A stretch of 64,000 nt of DNA from contig PSQN01000006.1 in the NCBI GenBank assembly GCA_002989075.1, positions 1,935,018-1,999,017 of the forward strand, in the 5' to 3' direction. The position numbers were made by a program, and so were the translations under genes. The stretch's first letter is position 1, and every line of letters begins with the position of its first letter. The notes beneath the pieces are model-generated. The model saw nothing but the letters and a program-made list of their open reading frames with translations. It was not told the origin of the DNA and made no database searches. The DNA comes from Arthonia radiata. Lineage: Eukaryota; Ascomycota; Arthoniomycetes; Arthoniales; Arthoniaceae. This document shows, in pieces, positions 22,137 to 32,653 of this stretch.

Positions 22137-23510
22137 GTGGATGAGTGTTATCGAGAGACGAGAAGAATGAATCGATAGACAATTGGCCTTTTAGGGCTTA
22201 TATACCCTCCTTGTACATTGACGCTGGGTCAGAGCGATCTACTTAATAGATAATATAGAGTCACTACGTGGCATAAATAAGAGACTACTCGCTTTTTGTG
22301 TCTCGGCGTGTGGTTGGTGAAGCGTGAAGCATGCATGGTACGATGCCTCTCCTTCTTGACCTCTGATAACTTGAGGTATCACCTCGCATTGAACGCGAAG
22401 GCGAACAAGAAGCATACGACGTGCCATCATCCTCCTCTGGAATTGTCTATGGTGCAACGCATCGTTTCATACAACTGCAAATACGACGTCTAACCCGCTG
22501 AACCTTACTATTACTTAGGTGGCCTCTCCACTCATGGCACTAGAAAGCATAAGCAAGACATGTAAGTCTCAGAGCATTCCCATACTTTGTTTAGTTTCCT
22601 AGAAGACAATGCTCGGCAGCCGGTGCACTGGCGTCGCCTCAAAGCACCTTGTTTGAACATAAATATTCTTCAGAAGTAGCCGCATTGACACCATGTCTCT
22701 AGGTAAGCCTCAGAGCATCCGCACATTTCGCTCTGTTGCCTCAAACGCATCACCAGGCAGCTAGAGCATCGGCGTGGTCTCAAAATAGTTTGTTTGATGC
22801 CTGAATGATTCTTGAAAGAGACTGGGCTGAGGATCGCTTTGAAGGCTACGCAAGGAGAAATGTGCATGCTGTGCAACTCACTCTTTACAAGAAGCACACT
22901 GTTAGCTGCCGCAGGTCTACTCAAAACATTTACCATCCACATTAGATGCGCGATATGGCTGATGACGGCCAGCGGGTCAATCTATCATATTGCTTCTGGA
23001 TTGAGAGCTATGATCTTCCTGGCTCAAGTCCCTCCTGTAGTCCGATGCGTAGGCTCATGCGGGACGATACCACCTAGCCTCGCTTGGCAACGGTACCTTT
23101 TGCATTTGCTTTCAATGAACAGACATGGGAGTCCGTGGGCGAGGGCGGCGTGCAGCACGGACGGGGCTTCCACTACCTATGTCTGAAGGATGCTCTCCGC
23201 AGTCGTGTCTTCGCGGATGTTGCTCTGCTCTGCGAGCAACTCTCACCTCTTGCACCTTACCACCTTACACCAGTTTCCGACACCTGGCGCGGCGGCCCGC
23301 CCAAGGCAGCAACTGTCTAGGCAGCTGTTACACGTGCTGTCAAGAGTCTTGATGCCCTAAGAAAATACTGATCTGTCATATATGAGCACATGCGAGAGCG
23401 CTTCATGTCAGTTCGACGAACCGGGATGACTTGCCAGTGAGCTCTACAAAGACAGAGCATCCATAGTAGTAGTAGAAGTCTCAAGCATTTCTGAGACTTC
23501 GTCATCATGC
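22137..23510. other. Intergenic region with a decayed tandem duplication
   Basis: About 1.4 kb between the lipase and ATG6 3' ends, both transcribed toward it. No supported gene. It contains the diverged repeat listed at 22555-22820. Confidence 0.4.
22555..22820. repeat. Imperfect tandem duplication, about 130 bp x 2
   Basis: Copy A begins near GTAAGTCTCAGAGCATTCCC (about 22562) and copy B near GTAAGCCTCAGAGCATCCGC (about 22700). The shared order is GTAAG-CTCAGAGCATCC, then TCGGC(A/G), then CTCAAA, then TTGTTTGA, then ATTCTT. The copies are heavily diverged and contain no ORF. Boundaries are approximate. Confidence 0.55.
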
Positions 23511-25091
23511 TCAGCCCGCCGCTGTTTTCGGCTTTGCAGCGTCGGGCTCCTTACTCTGCGTCTCCCTCCTCTCGACGAATACCATCACAGCCAAGAGCGT
23601 CTTCAAGTCCGTGAGCACGAATTTGCAGGCTCGAGTCCATTCATTGTAGTTTACGAGCTTTACGCTGTACATCTTACCACCTTTGGGGTCCTGTAGCTTG
23701 TCGCCTTCGATCTTACACGGCAGACCCAGACTCCCATGCTGCCATTCTCGCGTAATCTTCGCAACATGGCGACCGAGCTGTGAAAGGCAGGCAAGAAAGT
23801 GTACCATCCCCTCTGAGAAGTGCCTGTGCATGAAGGGAAGGTCAATGGGCAGATCAGAAGCGTAGAACAACGGGAAATTCGAGACCGTCGTTTTCTGTGT
23901 GTTAGATCCGGCGGAGCCTGTTGAGACATTTGATGCAGCGATGGACGACTTCAGCGTGACGGGCTTCACCTCGTCAATGCTGCTGCTAGATCCGAGCGGG
24001 TTGAGACGGTATCCTTGGAAATTGTATTCTAGCTTTTCAGCAACTGTAGAAAGCAGCAGGCATGTCATTCCCCAAGCAGCATTGATCTCAGCCCACTCAA
24101 CCTTGACATCTGTAGTGCGGCCCATGCGTAAGCCGTTGATCGTGGCAAAGACGCCTTTTGGCCCAGCATGTGAGATGTTGAAAGCATCGTTGTAAACATT
24201 GACACGTGCCAGGTCTTGGAGCAGCCGCTCGTCGTGGGCGTAGCGCAACTCCAGGCTTGCTTTCTCCTCTTGCAAATGGCGTATGGAGTCGTCAACGGCA
24301 TTGCGCTCACGCCAGAACGCCTCTTCTTCTTTCTCGAGCTCTTTCGATTCTACTGCAAGCTTGGCGAGCTCTTTCTCCATTGCTGCCTTCTCAGCTTCGA
24401 GCGACTCAAGCTCGGAGAATGCCTCTGCCTCTTGCTTCTTGACTTTTTCGAGTTCTCGTTGTGTCTGTTGTGCTTCTTCTTCTGTCGGCATATCTGCCCT
24501 GGCATGTTTCAAGAAATCCAGGTACGCGTCCCGATCTTTGGTCGCAGCTGCGAGACGCTTCTCCATGCCAACAATAAGGGCGTCGGTGCACTCGGTGCAG
24601 ATTGGATGATCGACGTCTGTTCGCGAGGAAAGCACCTCAAACAGCCTGTTCGATGACTCCATCCGTTGGCTCAGCGAGGCCTCCTGTTGCGCCGGCATAG
24701 CATTGCTGGTGCTGGAGTCTCTCCTTGACCAGCTCGACTTCTTACGCGGCGGTGTCTGCAAAGCAGCCTTTTGTGCAACAGATTGTGGGACAATCTGGCT
24801 GTCAGTCACGTTGATGAAGGACATAGCGCCCTTGTCCCCACCTCGCGTGGAGGTCGGACTCGGAGGACCGGAGCCATGCTGTGTAGAGCTCCGGCGAGAG
24901 CGAGAAGACTTGGAGTCTCGGAGAGCATCATCGTAGTTCTTCTTGTGATCTGAAGAGTAGGGCGGTCGCGAGGGGAGCGTGGGGCCGGTAGGGGCAGGCG
25001 TCGAATCCGCAAGGAGGTTGAAACTGGCGGGGTTGAGGTTCTGGAGAGTGGAGTGGAGTCTGAGTGGCGCGCGACATTTCTGACAGAGCAT
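23511..25091 (-). CDS. ATG6: Atg6/Vps30 (Beclin 1), PI3-kinase complex subunit
   Basis: Single exon of 526 residues. The start MLCQKCRAPLRLH carries the N-terminal CxxC; a second pair, CTEC, lies near residue 165. INVTDSQIVPQ matches the short conserved region before the coiled coil. A Glu/Lys-rich coiled coil spans about residues 195-310. It is followed by the BARA domain, with ARVNVYNDAFNISHAGPKGV, INAAWG and YRLNPLGSSSSI. Known role: scaffold of the Vps34 lipid-kinase complexes for autophagosome formation and vacuolar sorting. The gene is divergent from the Scm3-like gene, with only a short shared 5' region. Confidence 0.95.
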   Translation of the reverse strand: MLCQKCRAPLRLHSTLQNLNPASFNLLADSTPAPTGPTLPSRPPYSSDHKKNYDDALRDSKSSRSRRSSTQHGSGPPSPTSTRGGDKGAMSFINVTDSQIVPQSVAQKAALQTPPRKKSSWSRRDSSTSNAMPAQQEASLSQRMESSNRLFEVLSSRTDVDHPICTECTDALIVGMEKRLAAATKDRDAYLDFLKHARADMPTEEEAQQTQRELEKVKKQEAEAFSELESLEAEKAAMEKELAKLAVESKELEKEEEAFWRERNAVDDSIRHLQEEKASLELRYAHDERLLQDLARVNVYNDAFNISHAGPKGVFATINGLRMGRTTDVKVEWAEINAAWGMTCLLLSTVAEKLEYNFQGYRLNPLGSSSSIDEVKPVTLKSSIAASNVSTGSAGSNTQKTTVSNFPLFYASDLPIDLPFMHRHFSEGMVHFLACLSQLGRHVAKITREWQHGSLGLPCKIEGDKLQDPKGGKMYSVKLVNYNEWTRACKFVLTDLKTLLAVMVFVERRETQSKEPDAAKPKTAAG

Positions 25092-25314
25092 GGTGGAATG
25101 ATGTTAGCTGTGTGGATACGTCATGCTGAAGAGGAGCAATGTTTCGAGTGCAAGCCTCGTTTTGCCTCAGTTTCAAGACGATGTACGAATAGGAGAAAGG
25201 ACAAATGGAAGTGCCGGTGACTGCCAAATGGAGCCCCACCACTCGCGCGTCGAGACGCGTCCTCCGCTCACTCCACCCTTTCCATTAAAAGTCATTTCAG
25301 ATCGCATCCATGTC

Positions 25315-27549
25315 ATGCCTGTATTGGGGGCTACACCCAGCAGAAATATTCGCTTCAGCGACATAAATCCGGAATCGAGCGTTGACGACATCGAGAACGC
25401 TCGGCTGAGCAGTCGCGGCCAGCTGAAGTCGCGTTTGGAGAGCGTTTTCGAAAAGTACGGGAAAGACTTCACTGGCATATCAGATGTCGTAAACTTTGTG
25501 ACGAACACGGTTGAAGAAGACAACGGGCATCTAAAGCGCATGAAACATGAGCAAGACCTGGGTCCGCGAGTCTACCTAACGACCGAGGCGACCAACACTC
25601 TCGTCGAAACCAACGCGGACAGCGAAGACGAGCTCGGTGGAGAGAGCTCGCCCGTCGCCCAGCAAGAGCGAACCAGCAGCACTTTTCAGACTGTTGCCAC
25701 CACCCCATCCAGGGTCCCCACAATCGGAGAAAAGAGCCCGCCAGCTAACATGCCGCTCGACCGCAGGGAATCAGCCACTGCGCCCTTGCCAGCTACAGCA
25801 CCCACCTTCGGCCCTAACGCCAATCCTCTAACGGCAGACACCATTAAGCAAATTGGACAAAGCATCGCCGAACAGCTCGCAAAGCTGCTGACACCAGGAG
25901 GTGGTGCCATACCGACGCCGATGCCCACGACGGAGCCTAAGAAAGAATCGGTATGGGACGCTCCGCCGCTGCCTTCACCTCTATCTCCCACTAGGGAACA
26001 AAACGATGCCGCTACGCTACCCTCTCACCCGCGTGGTCGTAATATCGAATATCATACATCCACACACTCCCCACGAAGAGCTCAGAGCACGTCCATCTGG
26101 GCTGCCTCCCCGGTCCCACAACGCCGAAAACCTAACAGAACATCTGACAATGGTCAAAGTCGTGGGAGAGCTGCCAGCGTCAGTCGATATGGGTTGCATA
26201 CAGAGCCAGCAGTCTCAGCCAACGAAGAACTGATCTCACAAGTGGAGCGGACACAAAGCGAAGCCCCGCGAGGTCAACCAGCGCTCACTGACAGCAACGC
26301 GCAGACGCAACAGCGGCCTAGTAACTTGGAAGCTGCCGGCACCGGAGTACAATCACAGACAAATCATAAGCAGTTTCGAGGAAATTGGTCTGAAGAGGAG
26401 GATGCTATCCTTATGGAATTGATTGCAAGCCCTACCTGGAGCCGTGGAAGGCTGGACAACGAAATTGCTCCAAGACTTCCGCACAGGTCTCTATCCGCAA
26501 TACGACTACGTGACTGGTTCTTGCGAACTAGACCAAAGGCTGATCCGAACCCTGCTTTCAAGAGCAACCCCAAGTCCACAGTCAAATCCACGCTTAAGCC
26601 CGCGCCCAAGTCAAAGCCCGCGCTTAGCCTCAAGCCAGACCTCATGGCCAAGGAGCAGTTAATAGCAGCTGATGTATCTTTGATCTATACCCCGTCCAAA
26701 GAACCAGCGAATGAAGAGTCAAGGCGCCGAACAGCATTTGGTCGCTGGAGTGGTGATGATTCGCCGGCGGCCAGGCATGGGCGGCCTTGGTCTGCTGATG
26801 AGATCAAAAAGTTAGCAAAAATCAAGATGGATCAACCATCCGCAAGCATTGCCAAACTTGCGCAACTTTTCCCGGAGCGGGTGGAGCAAGGCGTAAGGTC
26901 TTGCTACAACAAGTGGAGATCCGGACAGCTCGACAAGTTTTTGCGCGATCGTTCGGTCACTGAAGCGCCCGCAGTGCCGTCTCCGGCTCTGGCCGCTACG
27001 AGAAGCACTTCGACAATTGCGAAGAACGTAGCTGCCTCCGGTGCAACGGAACGTTCAACAGCCCATACGAGCCCTAATCATGAACAGCACAACGCTTTCA
27101 TCGAGCCTTTGAAGCGCAAGCGTCCGAGCGATTCGAATGGAGCGCAACGAGATCCAGAAGCAAACAACTTTGCAGAATCTGGCAAAGCGTCTATTGCACC
27201 TCCAGCGAAGCGGCCGCGAGGGCGACCGTCCTTAAGTAAGCGGTTGCCTTTCTCATCTACCGTTTCCTCGACCTCTGACAATCCGACCACATTTCATGCC
27301 AGTGCATCGTCACGTGGTCATGATCTGCCACACAGTCATTCGCCGCAGGAGGTACCCCTCAGGCCAGCTGTCGAAATTCCACAGCCTCTCCCGATAGTGA
27401 CACGAGCGACGACAGCAAAGCAAGCTGCGAAGGTCAGACCACATTCAGACATTCAACCTGCGCAATCCGGAGCCATCAGCGTTTCCGACATGACAGCGCA
27501 AGCGACGAGCCAAGATGCCGAGGATTCGGAAGACGAGCTTGCCATGTAA
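25315..27549 (+). CDS. Scm3/HJURP-like centromere protein with SANT/Myb repeats and AT-hook
   Basis: An open frame runs from 25123 to 27549. I prefer ATG 25315 (MPVLGATPSRNIRFSD, 744 residues), because the upstream part is unlike the rest and would put the start only 32 bp from the ATG6 start. The N-terminal segment SRLESVFEKYGKDFTGI, ending in EEDNGHLKRM, resembles the histone-binding Scm3 motif of fungal CENP-A chaperones as I remember it. A disordered Pro/Ser-rich region follows. Next come two SANT/Myb-type segments, NWSEEEDAILMELI and RPWSADEIKKLAKI, and an AT-hook (KRPRGRPSL). Fusions of Scm3 to Myb and AT-hook modules are described for filamentous fungi. The protein would deposit CENP-A at centromeres. 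The alternative is a generic Myb-like DNA-binding protein. Confidence 0.65.
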   Translation: MPVLGATPSRNIRFSDINPESSVDDIENARLSSRGQLKSRLESVFEKYGKDFTGISDVVNFVTNTVEEDNGHLKRMKHEQDLGPRVYLTTEATNTLVETNADSEDELGGESSPVAQQERTSSTFQTVATTPSRVPTIGEKSPPANMPLDRRESATAPLPATAPTFGPNANPLTADTIKQIGQSIAEQLAKLLTPGGGAIPTPMPTTEPKKESVWDAPPLPSPLSPTREQNDAATLPSHPRGRNIEYHTSTHSPRRAQSTSIWAASPVPQRRKPNRTSDNGQSRGRAASVSRYGLHTEPAVSANEELISQVERTQSEAPRGQPALTDSNAQTQQRPSNLEAAGTGVQSQTNHKQFRGNWSEEEDAILMELIASPTWSRGRLDNEIAPRLPHRSLSAIRLRDWFLRTRPKADPNPAFKSNPKSTVKSTLKPAPKSKPALSLKPDLMAKEQLIAADVSLIYTPSKEPANEESRRRTAFGRWSGDDSPAARHGRPWSADEIKKLAKIKMDQPSASIAKLAQLFPERVEQGVRSCYNKWRSGQLDKFLRDRSVTEAPAVPSPALAATRSTSTIAKNVAASGATERSTAHTSPNHEQHNAFIEPLKRKRPSDSNGAQRDPEANNFAESGKASIAPPAKRPRGRPSLSKRLPFSSTVSSTSDNPTTFHASASSRGHDLPHSHSPQEVPLRPAVEIPQPLPIVTRATTAKQAAKVRPHSDIQPAQSGAISVSDMTAQATSQDAEDSEDELAM

Positions 27550-27602
27550 ATGTTCAAAGCTCAGCTTATTGAGATATCTTTGTTTATGGGCAACGTACGA
27601 TC

Positions 27603-29035
27603 TCAGCTGTTTAGCACATCATTCAAGATTGTGTCACTAGCTCCCCCAATATCCCCAGCTTTTGCCCAGAATTTAGACAAGTGCCTGGCTCCAGAATCAC
27701 AGAGGATTGTAACGATCGTGTGTCCGGGTCCCAGCTGAAGCGCAAGCCTTGCGGTTGCGACGCCTGTACACAATCAGTAGGCGTCGCTTTATGAGAATGA
27801 AATGATATGTACATATGCTTACAATTGACGGCGCTGCTGCTGCCCACAAACACGCCTTCTTTTTCGACTAGATATCGCGACATCATTAGAGCCTGCTCGT
27901 CAGTAACCCTGATAGCGTCGTCTACGTAGTCCTTGCCGGCCTCGAAGTTGCGGACTACGCGATTACAGCCAATGCCCTCGACTATGCTGTCCACCTGTTG
28001 TCGCCGTCTCGTCCCTTCCTTCTCCGTCTCACTGAACATCACTCCATACTTCACCCTGTTGTACAGTCCGCTACCTTGTGGGTCTGCAAGCACAATCTTG
28101 ACATTCCTCATACTCTTCGCATCCTTCAGGAATTTGCCTACGCCTGAGATCGTGCCTCCTGTGCCGGCACCAGCAACAAATGCGTCAAGCTTACCTCCCG
28201 TCTGCGCATAGATTTCAAGCCCAGTGCTATCGAAATGCGCCTTCCAATTAGCCTCGCTCTCAAATTGGTCAGCAAAGAAGCCTCTGCCTTTTCTCTCGGG
28301 ATCATCAGTGTGCTCTCTCGCTTTCCGTCTCGCGACATTGATATACATGTCCGGACTAGTGATCGGCGCCGGCGTCACCCTCTCGACTTTGGCACCAAGC
28401 TTCAACAGCAAATTCGACTTCTCGTGAGCTTGATCATCGGGCATGACTATGTGCGCGGTGTATCCACGCGATCGAGCGATGGATGCAAGCGAGATGCCTG
28501 TGCTGCCTACTGTGCCCTCGTAAATTACGTCGCCCTCGTTCGGACGCAAGTGGCCATCTTTCTCGGCAGCGTCTATCATCGAAATGGCAACACGGTCTTT
28601 GGGACTGTTGCCGGCGCCGTTGAGGTACTCTGCTTTGCCTAGGATTGTACAGCCCGTTGCCGCAGAAAGAGCACGGAGGGGGATGAGCGGCGTGTTGCCG
28701 ATGGCGTTTGCTATACCGCCATTTTGAGATGGAGGTGATAGCGTCCTTGTGGATGATTGATCTGTATGATGTGCGGACGGTAGGTGCTTGCTGAGTAGCT
28801 GGGCATCTTGGGGAATTGGGGGAGGCGGTTTGTGCTGCGTAAGCGCAAGAAGACCTTCCGCGCCGTGAGCGACATGCTTCACATCTATTGGACCACTGAT
28901 CTGGGGATACGTGCTCTCCTCGTCCTCTCGCAGTCCAGTGGCGTCTTGCAACAGTGGCCACAGTGTCTCGAAACCCATCGTAAGGGCAATGCCGCCGCCA
29001 AAAGCGACCGCGAGAGACCAGTTTGTGTTGTCCAT
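27603..29035 (-). CDS. Membrane-anchored cysteine synthase homologue (YGR012W/Mcy1-like)
   Basis: Exons 29035-27823 and 27763-27603 join to 1374 nt, or 457 residues. The N-terminus has one hydrophobic helix (LAVAFGGGIALTMGF), as in the yeast mitochondrial outer-membrane homologue. The fold-type II PLP domain follows: GNTPLIPL, the Schiff-base Lys in GNSPKDRVAI (near residue 146), a substrate loop EGTVGSTGISLA and phosphate-binding GTGGTISG. After the 59-nt intron the reading frame continues CVATARLALQLGPGHTIVTI, restoring the conserved end of the family; without splicing the C-terminus would be wrong. Relatives resemble O-acetylserine sulfhydrylase, but the in vivo reaction of the yeast form is unclear. 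It ends 53 bp from the convergent Scm3-like gene. Confidence 0.9.
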
Positions 29036-29399
29036 CTCGCCAACTCTAACACATTGGCTAACAAGTGCATTGCATCCTCAGAGCTGTTAGCAGAGCGTTT
29101 GTGCAGCATGAGCACCCACATGATCACGTACACTTATAGCCACGCCAGCTCTTCGACATCTCTACGACTATCACCAATGTCAAGTTGCTCTTGCGCATAC
29201 GCTCAAGATCTGGTACATGCGGTTGTCTAGCGAGCGTTGTGCGGCTGGGTGGCTGGCAACCTATACTGGCACGCACAGTAGTTTAAACTAGTGCCAAAGG
29301 AGCCGGAGGGAGATCGCTTTGTCTAATCATGTCACCGCGGAACAGCTATGGTTCTCGTCTCTTCATCTACGCTTTCTAGTACCTCGTCTCAGCTCATAC
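29036..29399. promoter_or_regulatory. Divergent region, cysteine synthase/methyltransferase
   Basis: 364 bp between two divergent starts. No gene is seen, and both promoters must lie here. If the methyltransferase starts at the in-frame ATG 29319, the region shrinks to about 280 bp. Confidence 0.4.
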
Positions 29400-30973
29400 A
29401 TGGACTCTCCTACTGCAAGACTCTTCTACAGAAGACTGTACACATATCTCAGCCTCCGTAGAGCTTCTAGCCATGCGGCGCGTCCCCACAGCATAGTTTC
29501 CACCTGCCAAAGAGAACTCAGACGACACAAGACGACCTACAGCCAGCTGAAAGACAATGCGGAGAAGAAAGCAATGCGCGCGGCGGACGTCGACAGGCTG
29601 TCGTGGCAGCCTCGACAGGAGTATCTGCCGCCCGAGGTAGCTCAGGAATACGGAAAATACGAATGGACGACGTCTGAAGAGCTGCGCGCAAAGGGCAGAA
29701 GACCCAAGCATACCAAGATGCTCATGCGGGACTTTATCGAAGGTCCGTAAACAGGACAAATTGAGCGTGCAGGCACTGACACTTTGTCATAGATTGCTTG
29801 TATAATCCAACCTATGGCTACTTCTCCTCACAAGCCACCATCTTCAATCCTGGAAGGCCTTTCAATTTCAATGCTATGCGGTCCGAAAGCGAGTTCCACA
29901 ACGAGCTTGGGAGGCGGTATACAGAGTTCGAGGATGGACTGGACGCTGCACATTTCAATGAGACACGTCAGCTGTGGCACACACCTACGGAGCTCTTTCG
30001 ACCGCATTATGCCGAAGCGATGGCTCGCTACTTCGTCGCCAACTACCGAATATCCTCTTACCCGTACGATGATTTAATAGTTTACGAACTCGGTGCAGGC
30101 AATGGCACCTTCATGTTGAATGTGCTAAACTATATTCGAGAAACGGACCCGGATGTGTACGCGCGTACGAAATACAAGGTTGTGGAGATCTCGTCGACAC
30201 TTGCAGCACTCCAAAACAACAATTTGACTGGCACTGTCGAAGCTCAAGGCCACGTAGACCATGTCGAGATTATCAACAAGTCCATTCTGAACTGGGAGAC
30301 ACTGGTGCCATCTCCCTGCTTCGTCGTTTGCCTTGAGGTCATTGACAATTTCGGGCACGACCTTGTCAGGTACAATCGTCAGACGAAGCAGGCCGAGCAA
30401 GCTGTTGTCTTGATAGACAGCGATGGCGAGATGTACACAACATGGAGAAGGGAACTCGACCCTGTTGCGGATCGATATCTCAATGCCAGAGAAGCTGCAT
30501 GCGACTTTTCACATCCTCACCCTCTCAAGAAACGGCCACGACGACTTTTTGCCAGCAGAGAAAGCAAAGCATACACCGATCATGAGTATATACCCACACG
30601 ACTACTTCAATTCTTCACAGTACTACAGCACTATTTTCCGGCGCATCGACTGCTACTCTCTGATTTCCACACACTACCGGAGACATGCTCACCATCTACG
30701 CTTACTGCGCCGGTTGTACAGACGCGATTTCAGCGCAAAACGATACCAGTCACAACGCCACTCGTGCGGCAGGGATACTTTGACATATTCTTTCCCACTA
30801 ATTTCGAGGTAATGGAGGCCATGTACAGAGCTATTACAGGCAAGCTTACACGAGCCATGAGTCATGAAGAGTTTATGATACGATGGGCGGATGTCGAAGC
30901 TTGCATGTGTCAAGATGGGGAGGTACCTTTGCTCAGCTGGTATCGAAATGCGGCGGTGATGATCACCGTGTGA
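29400..30973 (+). CDS. Mitochondrial DUF185 SAM-dependent methyltransferase (YKL162C/NDUFAF7 family)
   Basis: Exons 29400-29742 and 29793-30973 join to 1524 nt, or 507 residues. The 50-nt intron joins MRDFIE to DCLYNPTYGYFSS. The Arg/Ser-rich, acid-free start ARLFYRRLYTYLSLRRASS looks like a mitochondrial presequence. Family signatures are YNPTYGYFS, TPTELFRPHYAEA and the SAM-binding loop VYELGAGNGTFMLNVL, then CLEVIDNFGHD. NDUFAF7 dimethylates an arginine of a complex I subunit. The present protein is closer to the yeast YKL162C type by its opening motifs, and yeast lacks complex I, so its substrate is open. An upstream in-frame ATG (29319) would add 27 residues ahead of the presequence and is less likely. 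Confidence 0.88.
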
Positions 30974-31694
30974 ACTCAGGTGAGTATAGCCGATACGCGA
31001 ATCATCTTGCGCCAATTTTGGCACATTTAAAGAAAATGTCGGCTTTTGTCCGTGATCTAGGCGAACCTGCCTGCGGAACATCTACCGTGATAATAGGATT
31101 TATGCATGAAGCTCCGCCTTGACTCATGATGCCTGCTCAATATGCACGAATTCTGGACGGCTACAGGTTCGCGAGCACGTTCACAGCATGCACACACGGC
31201 AAAGGAGCCTGGAGATGATAATTGAAAAAACTCATTCGCCTTCAGTGGCTACAAGCAGTTACATCATCCACCCAAAGAGGATGAAATCGTGCATTCTGCA
31301 GGGATCTGACCCATGCCAGCATCTGGGAAAGACCCTCGAGAGCCAGGTCGCTGGGAGACACTTGCAGACCCTGCGGCCTCCCACCCAATGTTCTCACCCC
31401 ACGCTACAGATAGTTACAGATGTGGATACTTCACGATTGTCTTTCGATGCGTCTGGACGATTTCCGCCAGCTGTCAAAGTAGCCCATTGCCAACTTCTTT
31501 CTGGAATCAATATTGGACTCGGTAGGTTACGCCGTGCTCGAGAACACGGAGAAGTCCTGCCGAATGCAATGATGTGCATTTCGTATATCTACAAAAGCTA
31601 CGACGGTACCTTGTCCCTTTGGCCTTGATCCATATCATACTCTTCCCTCTCATTGCAGTCATCGTACCTTGATCTTCACTTGCACGTAGCAAAC
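30974..31694. other. Intergenic region before GH12
   Basis: 721 bp with no supported gene. ORFs at 31119-31628 show no domain. It should hold the GH12 promoter. Confidence 0.35.
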
Positions 31695-32653
31695 ATGCAC
31701 ATCGCCACTCTTGCCGCGTCACTCCTCCTCCCTCTCTGCTTCGCCGCGCCCGCGACATCACCGACGACCACGCTCCTCGAGAAACGTGCCCCCAGCACAT
31801 GCAGCCAATACGGCAGCATTTCCTCCGGCTCCTTCACTGTCGCCGCCAACGAATGGGGCGCCAACACCGCTGGCACAACGGGCTCGCAATGCTCATACAT
31901 CACCGGTCTCGTTAATGGCAATAGCCTCCAGTGGTACACGACCTGGACATGGGCCAACAACCCGACGCAAGTCAAGAGCTATACCAATGTGCAGTCACCG
32001 ATTGCTCTCAAAGCCATCAGTCAGTACAAGAGCATACCAACTACCTGGACCTGGAGTTACACTGGGACGAACCTCTCATGCAATGGTGGGCTTCACCCTC
32101 GTATCACAAGGAAGCGTGAGAAAGATGCTGACGACCGCGGTAGCTGCTTATGACACATTCCTCGGCACCTCTTCAACAGGCACGAACCTCTTCGAAGTCA
32201 TGGTCTGGCTGGGCCTCTACGGCAGCGTCTCCCCACTTTCGGCCAACGGCTACCCCTTCACACCGTACGTCCCATCCCTCGTACCTCCTCTCCTATCCCT
32301 TCCTCGTCTTAACATGCCCTCACCCAATCACCCCCCGTCCTCTCCTTTCCTATCTGCTGGCCTACTAACACAACCTCAACAGCATCGCCAGCACAACCAT
32401 CAACGGCGTCGTCTTCGATCTCGCCTACGGGACGAACGGCGCAGTGAAAGTCTACTCATTCGTTGCGCGCTCCCGCGCCGCCACGTCCTTCAACGGCGAC
32501 ATCCTCAACTTCTACAAGTACCTCGTCGCGAACTATGCGAGCAATGGATTCACGAACAGCTTGATCGTGCAGACCGTGCAGGCGGGCAGTGAGGTGTTCA
32601 CGGGGAGTAATGCGAAGTTCACGACGACGGGGTATACGATCGGGGCGTCGTGA
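31695..32653 (+). CDS. Secreted GH12 endoglucanase/xyloglucanase
   Basis: Exons 31695-32085, 32144-32264 and 32383-32653 join to 783 nt, or 260 residues. A signal peptide (MHIATLAASLLLPLCFA) is followed by a short propeptide ending in EKR, a Kex2 site. The mature start CSQYGSISSGSF and WTWANNPTQVKSY are typical of family 12. The intron joins restore NAAYDTFLG and YPFTPIASTTING. The nucleophile Glu is in FEVMVWLG and the acid/base Glu is probably in QAGSEVFTGS near the C-terminus. Known activity: retaining hydrolysis of beta-1,4-glucan or xyloglucan of plant walls. The sequence does not decide between the two. Family size matches. Confidence 0.92.
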
